A DNA stretch of 64,000 bases from Pachyseris speciosa. Its lineage: Eukaryota; Cnidaria; Anthozoa; Scleractinia; Pachyseridae. Shown here in pieces: positions 21,261 to 33,256 of this stretch. The notes under the pieces were generated by a model, which saw only the letters and a list, made by a program, of their open reading frames with translations, searched no databases and had not been told where the DNA came from. How positions within the stretch are numbered: position 1 is the stretch's first letter; every line of letters starts with the position of its first letter. The DNA lies in NCBI GenBank assembly GCA_016490735.1, contig JAEMWC010000078.1, positions 857,501 to 921,500 of the forward strand, in the 5' to 3' direction. A program made the translations under genes and the position numbers.

Positions 21261-22205
21261 ATGGCAGCCGAAGGAGCGGGAAAACCTCAGTGAGTACATC
21301 TGAAATCCTCAGTCTGTAATAAAGCATATTTTAGTGAGCGCTTTTCATATTGATTGTTTATTGAGTGGTTTCGTTTCTTGCTGTTAGGGTAAGGGATAAG
21401 ATTATACAAGTCAATTGTCAGAGTATTAAGCTTATCTCATTGGATAGCAGTGTGTAATCTAGATTTTTGCTGTTGTTGTTGTGTTTTTAGGACCACTAAC
21501 TTTTTATGGTCAAAAGACCATAATGTTCTCTTTTGTCGTGAAGTTTTGGTTTCGGAGCCATACCGATATAAACTGAGAAGTCCAGAGAGAGACAGAGCTT
21601 GGGAACAGGTGGCACAACACTTAAATTCCATAAAAGAATTACAATTCAGGGTGACTCCCAGATCAGTACGAGATCGTTACACTCATTTAACCACAAGAAA
21701 GGCAAATCAACTGAAGCATGAAGAAGGCGCTAGCGGGATTGAAGTGATTCAAACCAAACTGGACGTTCTTCTGGAAGAAATGTTAGATAGAGAGAGAGAA
21801 GCCAAAAAGCAGTTAGAGTTGGGAGTGGGAGACAAGAAAAAAAAAAAGAAATTGAGAAAATTTCAGCTGAAGATATGCGTAAGCAAGCCATGGAGAGAAT
21901 GTCCCAAAGAGGAAGAAGGAGGTGGTGATTCCAGTGGTGTGAAAAAGAAAAAGAACAGGAGGGGGTCAAATGAACTGTTTCAGTATTTTGAAGAGAAATT
22001 GTCAAAGGAGTATGCATTGAAACAAGAAAAGCTAGCCATGCAGATTAAGGAACAAGAGGCCAGTGACAAACGGGAACGAGAGAGAAATGAACGACAAGAT
22101 AGAGCAGCACAGCAGCAGAATGAATTAATGGTTGCTATGATGAAACAACAACAGCAACAGCAGCAACAACTGCAGAGTCTACAAACAATGTTTTTGAACC
22201 AGTAG
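21261..22205 (+). CDS. Harbinger 1 Myb/SANT-like DNA-binding protein, two exons
   Basis: Proposed exons are 21261-21289 and 21491-22205. The first exon begins ATGGCAGCCGAAGGAGC and ends at a good donor (CA|GTGAGT); the intron ends TGTTTTTAG. The join keeps the frame, giving [34 protein letters not shown] and [13 protein letters not shown], the three helices of a trihelix/Myb-SANT domain with their tryptophans. The C-terminal half is Lys/Glu-rich with predicted coiled coil and ends in a Gln-rich stretch encoded by CAG/CAA repeats. In Harbinger elements this protein brings the transposase to the nucleus and to the element ends. No internal stop is seen. Confidence 0.75.
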
Positions 22206-22829
22206 CAGCAACAAATGCAAGCACTACTGGTTTTGCTGGAAAAAAAAGTGATTTTCTGTAATCAGAGAAAAGTTGTTCTCATTTCAGAGACTGCCTATAA
22301 GATATCTGTGGTGACATTGCTAGGCTGTTGTGTTCCTTTCCTGAATATTTTCATGTTTTCATTTTATGAAGGACTGTTTTCATTGTTCACGATCTAAGGG
22401 ATACCCTCTTTCAAATTTATGGGTGACAGTTCAATGTATTACTTTTGGTTTTGAGCTGCGAATCAACATGAGTTTGAACTAAGCATTCTACTGTTAATGT
22501 TGTTGCAGTAAATATAAGAAAAAATAGAAAAAACATTTATTTTGTTGGCCTAATATCACAGTCCTTTCACAAAACGTTGTATGTACAATAGTTGCTAGTT
22601 GTGTGGTTATTCACTGACACTACAATTTTATTGACATTTGGGCTTATAAAATACTTGCCTTTCACATGCTTGGCATTTTCTGTTTCATTTCATTTTTCAG
22701 TGAATGATAAAGGCTGGGGATAGGGAGTCGGTTCAGATATCTTTACAAGACTTACACCAACTAGTACCTAGGATTTTTTAAAGTTAACATTACATGAAGT
22801 AATCTTGTAGATTAGGTTGGTCTACACCA

Positions 22830-24129
22830 AAAAAACTGGAGGTTTGGTTGCCATTTTGCCAACACTAGCGAGCCCAATTTTCAAATTCTTTTTAAAGTCT
22901 ACAAATTTGAAATAGTTGATATCCCCAAACAGCCACTCCACTGCTGTCATTGCAGCATTGAACTCCTGCATCTGAGGTGTTAAAATGGCGTATTTGAAAG
23001 GGCCTTGTAGGTGGACTCTCAGTGGGTAGGCCAGGTCACCATACAAGCGCATTGGTTTGCCAGTGGGAGAAATTGCATGACGCTGTAAACCCTACAAAAG
23101 GCCCGATTGTGCCAGCATACCAGCATCATGTCTTCTCCCTTCTAAAATAAACAAGTAAATATCCAAGGGCTAGAACATTTAAAATCGGTGGTGCATTTTT
23201 GTTATTATAATTAATATTTCTTGTGGGAAAGGTAAGGTCCCATATTTCCTATACCCCCACCCCCTATTTTAACTAAATAAAGGAAATACCACGGGTATAT
23301 TCCTGGGTTGGGGTAGGGTAGTTTGATGTACATGTTATGGTGTGTCCTTATTGGTGGCGAACTGTTTTCGTTTAATCGTTGATGGCCTAGTATTTGTTGT
23401 TGTAGAGTTGGGAAGGGTTTTATTTTCACACTGGTTTCTTTGAAGCGGTCTAAAATTATTTGGGTGAAATTGCAAGCCCAGAAAACGCAAATTCTCTTGC
23501 CCACGGGTCCATACATGTTTCCAATTATGCCATTCGGAAGGGCCACTGATTGAAATTTCAGGGCATGCACCCTCTTGTGGCCATTGTAAACCACTCTCTG
23601 GTTTTGCCCTGGGCGACATATTGGTCTGACCGTTCCGTCAATGAAGCCAAAACAATTGTCCAGTGGACTCCCGCACGCGGATATGGCATCGGCATAGACT
23701 TGTAGCTGGGGTGGACTCATAACGGCGTTGTTCCAGTGGGTGATTCTGTGCCCGTGCATGTCGTAAATATAGTCAAGCATGGTGTTGGTAATCATGCTTA
23801 AAACAGGCGCCGGTCGTGAAAAACGCGGTATTATATCTCCGTATCTACAAGGATACGAAAGGCGCCTTAACAGAATGCACAATCCTTCAACTCCTTCGCA
23901 TACAGAATGCTGCCGACAGCGGAAGGTGGGTGGAATTGGTAGTGATTCAGCTAGCAGAGGAATGTCTCGCTTGTGCACTCGAAACTCGGCAAGACATTCA
24001 GAGTCTTCCATTTCATGGAGATCAAACGGTGGATATGAACCGTACGGGAAGTCGGGAATTTTTTAAACTGTAGAAGTCGTAGAAATGAAGCAATTCATCG
24101 TCGTCAAATATGTCTGTGACGTAGCCCAT
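22830..24129 (-). pseudogene. Harbinger 1 DDE transposase, with GC-AG intron and nonsense codon
   Basis: The N-terminal Met at 24129 starts a frame (MGYVTDIFDDDELLHFYDFY) that shifts near 24040-24060 into 24011-23501. That frame contains LLRRLSYPCRYGDIIPRFSR, then FGFIDGTVRPICRP with the first catalytic Asp and GIIGNMYGPV. A predicted intron (23142-23500, GC donor and AG acceptor) joins this to EGRRHDAGMLA. A TAG codon at about 23091-23093 follows, then RLYGDLAYPLRVHL with the second Asp and AVEWLFGDINYFKF with the Glu. All three catalytic residues are present, but one frameshift and one stop make it inactive. Confidence 0.85.
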
Positions 24130-24369
24130 AACACGAAACTCACGAATTTCTCATTCGACTTGTCTCATGGCGTATGTTGTAAACACGAACACTAAACAAA
24201 TAAAACTTTTGTGGAGATGTCGTTGTCGTCTTCGGGCAGGATGCTTAACTTTTGTTTTTCCCGCCAACGACGACGTTCTCGCCTCAGTCTATTTGAGGCA
24301 TTAACGTCATTTTGTCGTGGTCGTTCTCGTAATCGTCATTCATGCTTAAGGTCGCTATTTGCTGAACAA

Positions 24370-25260
24370 CAACAATCTTTATTTGTACTCATTCTTGCTA
24401 AAAAAAAATTTGACAATGAAAAAATTAAAGGTAAAAGTTTAGAGTACTGGCTGCCTGGAATAACCATAAGGACTAGTGGAGCCAGGCAGCCAGTTGACAT
24501 CAGCAATAAATAGAAATAAATTATAGGTCAGCAAGAAGACTGAAGCACAAATACACACATAGAAAGAAAAAAAAGAGAAGAGAAGAGGAAAAACGCTATA
24601 TCTACGCTATGAAGGAAGCCTAAAATAATTAAGTTATATATATGAATACAAGGCATTAAGACTGGGGAAAGTAACAGAATTTAGCAAAAGACTAATTTAC
24701 AGGTAATCTGGGAAACAACACAACTGTTAATAAGAATACAAGTAACTAATAATCATTGACAAGATCGCTTTTTACTGATTTCTTGAAGTTTGGAATAGAG
24801 CAGGTTTTCAAATTTTCACTGATTGAGTTCCATACTTTGGGGCCTTAAATCTTATGTTAAATATTCCATAATTAGTTCTTACTTTAGGTAAAGTATAGGA
24901 CATATTAGATGCACTTCTTGTATTATAATTATCTCTTTTATTGACTTGTGTGACAAAAGTATCAAACACCAATGGTAATCGTCTATTGTGAAGTTATGCA
25001 TAAAGACAGCAATATTAAGAAAGACAAGATCAGGCAGTTTAACAATATTTAAGCGTTTGAAAATCGGACTGGAATGCTCGTGAAATTTAGAGAAAGTCAT
25101 CACTCGTATTGCTCTCTTTTGTAAAATAAACAAAGGCTGGGTAGTTGAAGACTGGGTGTTCCCCAAGAACACTTCAACCATGTGAAATAAAGTCAATATT
25201 GGAAACCTATTTATTAACCTAATATCACTTTTCAAAAATAAGTTTAAAAAGTCTTATCAT
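24370..25260 (-). mobile_element. 5'-truncated CR1-like LINE 3' end (LINE H)
   Basis: The minus-strand frame at 24879-25235 reads PLFILQKRAIRVMTFSKFHEH, then LNIVKLPDLVFLNIAVFMHNF, the C-terminal region that follows the RT in CR1/Jockey-type LINEs. The ~500 bp to its left would be the 3' UTR. The catalytic core is absent. It sits inside Harbinger 1, so it is the younger insertion. Ends are approximate. Confidence 0.6.
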
Positions 25261-25489
25261 TTTAAAATTAATGGCCTTGAACCATAAACAGAAACACTGA
25301 ATATTGAACCTTTGTTTTTATATTTATTAGAGAAACTTTGTGTAAGTACAGTGTACAAAAGATAATTGAAAATTTCCTCCAATATCATTTGAAAATTGTG
25401 CCAACAGAAACATTGAAAACAGCATTGACAAAGCATGAAAAAGCAACTTTATTTTCGTATAAAGCTGACGTCATGTTGTTGTAATTCTC

Positions 25490-25790
25490 CACCTTAAACA
25501 ACTTTACGGAACTTTCCTAAAATGTAAAGTTGAACTTTACGCGCCTTTACGTTGCAATGTAAGTCCCGATAGGTGTCTCCCTTGACGGAACTTTAATGTT
25601 CCGTAAAGCTGAGATATATTAACAGATTTATACGCCAATTTACACCGGTTTTACACAGTGTAAAGTTTGCCTTTAAAGAGCTTTACAGCACACAATAAAG
25701 TTTTTGATGGCGCCATTTACGGAGGGTTACTGTTGTGTAAAGCAGATGTAATGAAGCAACTTTTCCTCCTTTACACGTGATTACAAAAAT
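25490..25790. repeat. Harbinger 1 right subterminal repeats
   Basis: Dense CTTTAC and GTAAAG motifs in both orientations, matching the left cluster in type. They stop near 25790, which gives the likely right end of the element. Confidence 0.65.
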
Positions 25791-25799
25791 TCACTCTGG

Positions 25800-27250
25800 C
25801 CAGGGTCTTGGCTGCTGTGAAACCGGAATAACCTTAATTTATTGAAGTGAGCACAAATCTACGCTTACCACTCACAGCCTTTTCAGTCACACAAGTTATA
25901 TGAAAAGGCTTTGAACTGAACTGGAAAGCATTCGTTAAATCAAACTAATCATCACATTGACTTTCCTTCAACGAGCACTTCTGTCTAACTGCTGCAAGTA
26001 AGCTTGACCAACCCCACTCACCCATCCATCACAAGGAAAAAGAACACTGTTTGACATTTCTACAGATTTATTACAGGTAAACTTGGTCAAGGCCTACGCT
26101 TAACATTACTACCAACGAACCTTAGTCTTTTGCGTACAAAACAGTCACATATCACGTTTAAAAAAAGTCTTACTGCCAATACCAATGTACAATCATATTC
26201 ACTCATGGCTCGTGTTACTTTGCATTCTGGTCATGTATAACATAGCTGGCTGTAACTAAACTATATTCCGTAACCAGATGCAATGATTGCTTCTTAATAA
26301 AGTCTCTCGGGCCCAGTTGTTTAAAGGTTGATAAACAATCTTGGGCTAATAAACCTTTCGATTTCACGTCATTTACCAATCAATTTCAGATTTGACGTGA
26401 CACTTGAAACCAAGTTGGAGAAAAAAGGACCAATAAAAAAACAGTCATAATAAAATTATCAACTTAACAAGCAATGTCACATTGCTGACAGAGCAAACTC
26501 TCTCAGAAAAAAATGACCCTGTAATTCTGATGGAAACTTGAAACACTATTGTATGTTATCGAAATGAAAACTGTTTACTTCCATCTCTTGCCACTTATGG
26601 CAACAATGGTTTATTTGCATTCAAACTAGAAATACCAGTAATCAAGTTTCTAAATAAAAAAAACAGTAATCAAGTTCTGAAAATATTCAGAACGCTACAC
26701 CTGCTGCTAGTTATAATCAACAATGTTTTTCCCAAATGAATCATTTGAGAATTGATTGTCCCACTTGCCACCTCAAAACAGAATTGACTTTATTGACAAT
26801 TACTTCCTTAAAACATGATGTGACAAATCAATGAAATATTGATCATCGGAAAACCAATTGATCACCTGTTAGTTAATTGGAAATCGATGACCAATCGATA
26901 ATCACACAAAACTGGTCACAAAGTCATTGATCGGCTTTGAAAAAACCCTCAAAACATACAGTTATACTTCTGATACTTCAACATACAGCTGACATTTTGG
27001 ACACGATTCCAATTCCTTCAGCAAGTTGAAAAGCATTAGAAATGATAATCAACGTTCCGTCAATTGGTTTTGATAAAAATTAAAAATTGATAATTGATGA
27101 CAATCGATGGCATCGATGATATTTGATGTCAATTGCTTCACACAAAATTCATGCATATGGATTATTTGGTCATCAGTTACTTGGCGTTGACTGTTAGGGA
27201 TTAATTTATTGGGTTTCCGATGATCAATTTCATTGATTGGCTACCTACTG
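25800..27250. other. No gene; dispersed-repeat-like sequence
   Basis: No ORF supported. Around 26308-26345 there is a GGGCCCAGTTGTTTAAAGG segment of the kind often found at repeat ends in invertebrate genomes. From 26820 to 27240 the motifs ATTGAT, ATCGAT and their complements recur at high density. Confidence 0.45.
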
Positions 27251-27428
27251 TTAACAGTAAAAGAAAATTGAAGTATGAAGCTCAGTTAACTTATTGTTGT
27301 CTGATAACACGAGGAGTACTGGCATGTAATGGAAGCGTGTAATTGCCCTTTCTAATTGACACTGATACAGTGCTGGAGGAAGAAGACTATGAAATACCCC
27401 TCCCAACTGGTATTTGTCTTCGAACTGC

Positions 27429-27650
27429 CTACTCCACAAAATGTTCTGGGAAACCTCTGTCACTGTGTTCCTCATGCAGTTCTCGTGTCACACGGGATTG
27501 CCGCACTCTTCTTGTTCGGCATTTCTCATAAACTGCATGCAAACATTTCTTGACTTTGGTGAGCCTTGTTCGCTCCCATGGCAGGTGCTTTGTCTTGTAA
27601 GATGCCAGGACCATACGTTGAGAGTCATAATCATACTCGTATGCTCCCAT
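27429..27650 (-). pseudogene. LPWER-family ORF fragment
   Basis: The 73-codon frame contains YKTKHLPWERTRLTKVKKCL, which aligns with VKKLPWERSALTKAKKALDD of the ORF at 54485-55054 (Lys, LPWER, LTK.KK and a hydrophobic Leu/Ala-Tyr helix). The upstream part (YEYDYDSQRMVLA) corresponds loosely to the acidic N-terminus there. The frame closes before the WAVR region seen in the other copy. Function unknown; similar LPWER words occur in uncharacterised cnidarian proteins. This copy looks truncated. Confidence 0.5.
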
Positions 27651-27759
27651 CTGAGCTCATATAAGCTAGGTTTAAGACCTTCTGCACTTCATCATTTACT
27701 GTAGGAGTCCAAGTCTTGGCCATTGGTGCCAATCTCTGATCTCGTTTCTGCAAGAAAGT

Positions 27760-29250
27760 GTGTTTTCCAAAACTAATGTGCTTTCCCCCAACTTATCACA
27801 ATATTACTTCTTCAATTACACCCTAACAGTGGTGAGAAGAAGAGAACTTAGAGTGCCTATGAAGCCAAAAAAATGTATATTTTTTTGTGTGTGTGAAAGA
27901 TCTTTCCATTTTCAGTCAATAAGTATCTTATTTTTGTTTAGAGCAATAGCCTTTTCGATTTCAATAACGTGTTTAACATGGGTTATAAAAAACATGATAT
28001 TTGGAGTTAGCTTGATTCGCCTACAGGTAAAGATTGTTTGCTTAGCTAGAATTAGACTACATTCAGTGGCAATTTACTAGTCAGTTACATCTTTTAATAA
28101 ACATACTAGTATACCAAACATTGGTCACAGTTTTGCATTCTTTGCATTTCTTTAATACATAACTTGTATTGGCAAATTGCTTAACTATTCATAAGATGTG
28201 AAACAATCTCAAAGTCCTGCAGAGTAGTAATTCTGGGAAAAATTCTGACTAGCAATTCTGGAAAACAGCTTAAACCAATCTTCTATAGCTTCATAAGCAC
28301 TAGTCCCAAGGTTTTGATTTAGTCGAAAGAAGTCAAAGAATGTTTTACAGAGTGGGAAATCTAGGGGAACATTCTTTGTATGGAAAAGGTCTACAAAATT
28401 CTTATCTCCATTGACTACATTTTGAATAGGTGCCTTGCAAAGTTCTATTGTAATTCTGTAGCAAAGCAAGGCTGGCCATGATACTGAATACATGCTTTTG
28501 ATTCAATATTATTGTCAGTACAGCGCTCAAACGATTAGTCAATACAATATAACTTCATTGACAGAAACTTGTTGCAATCAAAAGTTCTGATTCAAAGAAA
28601 TCAAACGACTCCTCCGAGTTTGACAGATGAAGAAACGATTCAGAAATTGGAACTTCTAGTTCTTCAAATCAAATGCAAATGACCATGCATACACTGATAT
28701 CTTCTCAATTCTAGAACTTTAGCACTTCAGAACTAAAGAACGATGAAGCAAAGATACAAGAGAGAAGACTTAAGAATAGGAGATGAAAAATTGGAATGAG
28801 TGATGATGAGTTGAGAAGTCTGTGATCCAAACAAGCATTTCAACATCTAACCTTTCTCTGTAGCCAGCCTGGGACATTTCGTGGTTTATGAGCTATGCCT
28901 GTCCGTTTTCTTCACCTCACTTGATGTGTTTTAGTTGTAAAATCCTGGGAAAATCGAACTTTTTAGCAGTATAACGTAAGTCAACTCCATAAAACTCTTC
29001 TGTTCTGTTCAAACCCTCACGCCAGAAGGAAATCTCACACTTTCCCATTGTTTACACATGCAATGTGATGTTCAAGTTGAGTTGTGCATGCATTAATGTC
29101 CTCACGGCTTTCCCGGGAACTAGCTAACACTCAAATTCAACATGGCGGACTGAAGATGGACTGAAGTGGAAACCAAGCGGTTCCCTGAAGAAATACACGG
29201 CTTATTTCCATCATCATAAGTACTCAGAGTCGAAAGGAAACCTTTTTGTG
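27760..29250. other. No recognised gene
   Basis: AT-rich. A 94-codon minus frame at 28209-28493 (MYSVSWPALLCYRITIELCK onward) has no recognised motif and could be a chance frame or an old exon. A CAACATGGCGGACTGAAG segment near 29138 resembles motifs common in dispersed repeats here. No RNA gene seen. Confidence 0.4.
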
Positions 29251-29263
29251 TGGTTTTATCTAC

Positions 29264-30530
29264 TTAAAGTGGTCCAAATGAAAGAAAACACGTCTTTCCT
29301 ACTCCCTCACTACGTTCCTCTAAGGAAAAATATTTCCTTCTTTTCAACACTGACGCATAGAAAAAGACACGAACTATAAGGCAGGCAGAGTGAGAGCACT
29401 TGCCCGACGATGCTTTAATGCTATTCACGCTATACAAGCCAAAGTATTGGGTTACGAGAATATATAAAGCTATAACTGTATAAAGTAGGAAAAAAGAGAA
29501 AACAAAATAAGTTACATTAGGGAACAACCTGGTCAATTGTAATCTACTGTCTAAGGAATCCTTGATGTACATATTCTTAGCTGTTTCTGATTTCCAGCAA
29601 CCGTGGAGCATGAGTAACCTGTCAGAAGAACCTGACTTCGCTAGATTGTCAGCAATAAATGTTGCGCCACCAGATCTAAGGCTATGAGTACTAAAACCGA
29701 CCAAATTTACTCCTATAGCCAAAAGTGATTCCTTAACTAATTCTCTACACCTACTATAGCTGAGCCTCCTAGGGCCTAAAGTATACGAATTGTCCTTCCT
29801 ATGAGGTTGAAGTGTTCTGAAAATGTAAGCTGATGAACTGAGATCAATGCTAGCTGCAGAAAGATAACGAGACAACAATGAGTGAGGACATGTAGCACCG
29901 CCACTCTTAGCAATAAATACTATATTACCTCGCCTAAATTGATCAGTTTTACTACTCTTAACATTAATCTCTAGGTGATCGTCGTGAACTAGAATATCCG
30001 AAGCTTGCACATCCAGTAGCTCGTTGATCCTAAAGAGACCATAAAAATCCCAAGACAAAGAGTAAAGCTGTATGTAAATCCCTAAGATTACTGCCTTCGT
30101 GAGCAAACTGAACACAAATACGATATATCATGTCGGGGGTAATGGGCTCCTTTTTGTTGACTGACCTACTGAAAGCTCGTTTGCTGGCCTGAACCAGGCT
30201 GTGATTTAGCGCAGTGTCAACCGGATTACCCTGTCCACCATAAGGAATAAGATCATGGACCCACTTTAACGCACAGAACGCAGACAAAACAACAGCATAG
30301 GATCTTTTAGTTTCATGAAGATAAGACAAGTATTCTGAGAAGAGTAAACTAACACAAGGCAGGACTAATTTCACGCCTCTGGACCTAAGGTACATGGAGA
30401 AATACCTATACTGGGTAACATTTTTTAACAGAAGAATTGGCTATAGAAGCTAAAACTTGCTGCAGGATTGTAGGTCTTCTGTCCCTACACGTCGGTCCCC
30501 AAGAGGAGGCTTCTATCAAATCCTAAGGAA
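29264..30530 (-). pseudogene. DIRS-like tyrosine recombinase, frameshifted
   Basis: The N-terminal part (frame 30030-30395 and upstream words EASSWGPTCRDRRPTILQQV) ends at a frameshift near 30050. The C-terminal part (29264-30115) resumes with YGLFRINELLDVQASDI, whose Arg is the first catalytic residue. It continues with LEINVKSSKTDQFRRG, FSTHSLRSGGATFIADN (the HxxR motif), LHGCWKSETAKNMYIKD (Trp and the nucleophile Tyr). Catalytic residues look complete. The enzyme would insert the circular DNA copy of DIRS elements. Past residue about 200 the frame runs into non-coding sequence. Confidence 0.85.
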
Positions 30531-30779
30531 AACAAAAGGACTAGGAAATAATGTGAGGTGAGGAGGGGGGGGGGGGGGGTGTGGTAAACAAATCCCTAAC
30601 CCAGCAAAATACTCACTGCCTCCCGGCTCAAGTTCGCTGCCATCTGGCTCGAACAAAACTGCCAACCGGCATCAAATACATGAACACTCAGTGCCAACAG
30701 CTCAAGAAGCACCGGTCTATTGATCCGAGATCTGTAATACTGGGTTCACAGTACAAGAAGCCCTCGCCATGAGTCACTC

Positions 30780-31738
30780 TCAACAAGGTCAGTTTGGAAT
30801 GCTGCTATCAGCGCTCCGAGAAAATTGAACTTTCACAGCAAGGATTAAGCCGTCCCAGGAGGCTGAACCTAAAAGTGAGCTCGTATTACGACCTTGACAC
30901 AACGCTAACCGTCCCTCAAAAAATGAATAATGGACAACGAAGTCCCAAAACTTATGAAACAACAAAGGCCAGAAAGGCACGGACAGCCAGTAACGTACCA
31001 CTAATGTCCCCCTGACATTGCATCGAAACATGAAAATAAGGACTTTAGACGACCGGTCGCACAACTAAGCAATTTTCGTGTTGCCAGTCTTGGAAAAATG
31101 CGTCAACCCCGGCTGTCCCAGGATTCCAGAATCTAGAAAAATATTTCGAGACCTTCTTGTTGTAGTGGGTGGCAAAGCAATCAACCGTAAATGGCCCCCA
31201 AAGCTCGTCCAGTTGCCGAAAGAACATGGGGGCAAGCTCCCAATCGTCATAATCCACAATCTTGCTGAGGAAATCGGCTTTTTCATTAAGTGATCGTGGA
31301 ACACACTGAATGTCTAAATAAATTCCAACCTTGAAACATAGCGAAAAAATATCAGAGGCTAACTTGTGAAGATTGAAATTCATACTGCCAACTTGCACAA
31401 TCCTAACCGCCCCTTGGCTATCGGTAAACCACTTAACCCTAGAGTTTGGAAGGAACGAACTAAGAACAAACTGAACAGCTAACAGCTCGCAGTAAGTAGA
31501 GCTCTCCTGGCATTCTGCTTCGGTAAACATCCTGTGAGTGTGCACATCCTTCCCAGCAATATGGCCTGTGCAAGCTACGTTACTCGCATCCGAGTAAATG
31601 GATATGAACGGGAATGCCAAATCTGATACAGTTTTGGAATTAACAGAGCGGAGATTATCCTTCCAAAACTGAAGCTCTACCAAGCAATATCTATCAAGAG
31701 CAAACACACTGTCCCAGTCTTGGGCAGCCACTACGGAC

Positions 31739-31740
<2 letters not shown>
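30780..31740 (-). pseudogene. DIRS-like RNase H and downstream region
   Basis: The frame at 31045-31740 (231 codons) reads FISIYSDASNVACTGHIAG (first acidic residue), ESSTYCELLAVQFVLSSF (Glu), VKWFTDSQGAVRIVQVG (Asp) and FNLHKLASDIF, the RNase H core. CVPRSLNEKADFLSK then WGPFTVDCFATHYNKK follow, typical for DIRS RNase H. The overlapping frame down to 30789 adds words such as LVVRYWLSVPFWPLLF, the domain between RNase H and recombinase. The acidic triad appears intact; the frame then shifts. Confidence 0.8.
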
Positions 31741-31795
<55 letters not shown>

Positions 31796-31998
31796 TATCA
31801 CATTTATATTGCGCATTTTCTACGCAATATTCAAATGCGCATTACAACACTGGCCGGGGGACTTTGCCAGACTGCTTTTTACGCAGTTTACAAATAATGA
31901 AGTTGAGTTATGAGTGCCCCCGTAATGTCAATATCAAATTAAGACAGACACTAGGGGTGGTCACTGCCAGAGTCTTGTTACGTCCCTAGTGGTTCTTT
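31738..31998. repeat. (AAT)n-tailed SINE/LINE-like remnant inside DIRS
   Basis: About 18 AAT/ATA units (31740-31795) adjoin sequence with TTTATATTGCGCATTTTC, a segment resembling repeat 3' ends found in many invertebrates. It separates DIRS RT from RNase H: codons for IMTRHCQK lie on one side and MSVVAAQDWDSVF on the other. The tail orientation suggests a plus-strand A-poor or minus-strand element; this is not resolved. Confidence 0.6.
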
Positions 31999-31999
31999 T

Positions 32000-33256
32000 C
32001 TGGCAATGCCTGGTCATAATTCGGCTGAGATTCTCTAGAACAGGACTCATAGAGATAATCTTACCCACAATAGAAGCCAGGCCTCTAGCAGAAAGTCTAG
32101 GATCTTGAACGGTGTTGTCAATGTGAAGCAAAGCCTTATCTATTCTGGGTTCAGTAATGCAAATTTTTCCCTGAAGCCCACCCCAAACGATATCAAGCCA
32201 AGTGATTAAACGCACAGGATCCCAAACTGACTTATCTTCGTTCGCTAGGAAGCTGGCCAAAGCCAGATCTGATCTAATGATGCTAGAGTAAATCTCACTT
32301 GACAACTTGGTAGATTCGACGTCGAAACCATCATCAAGGTAAACAACAGTGTGTATACCCTGAGATCGCCAGTGTTTAACTAAAGGTCTGAGTAGCTTGG
32401 TGAGGATGTAAGGTGCTGAAGATAAACCAAACGGTAAGACAGTAAACATGAAGAAACTAGGTTTACCATCAGACATGAACCAGCTAAACCCAAGGAAACG
32501 TTGGTGGTCGGGAAAAATATCTAAATGGTGATACGCACTTTTAAGGTCAAACTTAGTGAAGTGACTACCTTTCTCAAAATAATATTGTCCAACTCTCCAA
32601 TCTTAAAACTTGACCTACTGCTTAAAGATATATTGATTCACATATTTCAAGTCTAAAATTAAGCGTTTTTTCCCGCAACTCTGGACGGAAACAGAGAGGG
32701 GATTAATAACCTTGAGGTAAAACTTGGACACTCTACAAACACTCACGGAGGTAACCAACTCTAGAATTGCCGATTGGACAAAGTCGGAGTGTTTCAAAGC
32801 AGAGGAATTATTCTTGAACTCTGCCGTTGGTGGAGTAAGATAGAAGGGTATCTTGTAGCCCTCTCTAATGCATTCCGTGATGAAAGAGGGAGCATTTATT
32901 CTTTCCCAAAACTGGACATGAGCTTTTAGTCTACCTTTAACGGATAAAGGAGCTAAACCAGGTTCTGATGTATCCAACTCTAATTCATAAGTTGGAGAAA
33001 ACGTATCGTCTACCTTAATGATGTCCTCAAAAACTCCAGCCGAGTCATCACTCAACTGGTTTACGGGATTGATCCCTGAGAGATGTGCTGACTGTTCCTT
33101 TGAACGGTTGGTTTGCGGGCCCCAATCCGTCGAGAAGTCTTCCGCAAGTAGAACTCCAGTGACCTCTTTTCCCACATCTGAAGCAGATGCCTGTCGCAGA
33201 AGGCAGAAATTAAACTTGTTTTCTTTAGTAGTCTGGGTAAGACAGTGGTCTGACAT
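32000..33256 (-). pseudogene. DIRS-like reverse transcriptase with N-terminal region
   Basis: The frame at 32615-33256 (213 codons) has an upstream linker and then RLKAHVQFWERINAPSFITEC, KIPFYLTPP and KKRLILDLKYVNQYIFKQ, the DIRS RT N-terminus. A shift of frame at about 32476-32615 leads to FFMFTVLPFGLSSAPYILTK, then HTVVYLDDGFDVES with the YLDD catalytic box, and ITWLDIVWGG. All RT motifs are present in two frames. It would copy the element's RNA. The start codon at 33256 is a guess; an ORF1/gag was not found. Confidence 0.8.

Larger units (their letters stand above)
20330..25790. mobile_element. PIF/Harbinger element 1
   Basis: Two convergent genes, a plus-strand Myb/SANT-like gene (21261-22205) and a minus-strand DDE transposase (22830-24129), lie between end regions dense in the motif GTAAAG/CTTTAC (20330-20640 and 25490-25790). 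This gene pair is characteristic of Harbinger elements. A LINE 3' fragment (24370-25260) is inserted between the transposase and the right end. A precise terminal inverted repeat and target duplication were not found, so the boundaries are approximate. Confidence 0.75.

Noticed and set aside
21730..22017. Minus-strand 95-codon ORF
   Set aside because: Antisense shadow of the Harbinger 1 Myb-like gene.
28209..28493. 94-codon minus-strand ORF as a host gene
   Set aside because: No recognised motif and no splice-joined neighbours; left as unassigned.
31720..31989. ORF with a long Asn run
   Set aside because: Translation of the (AAT)n microsatellite.
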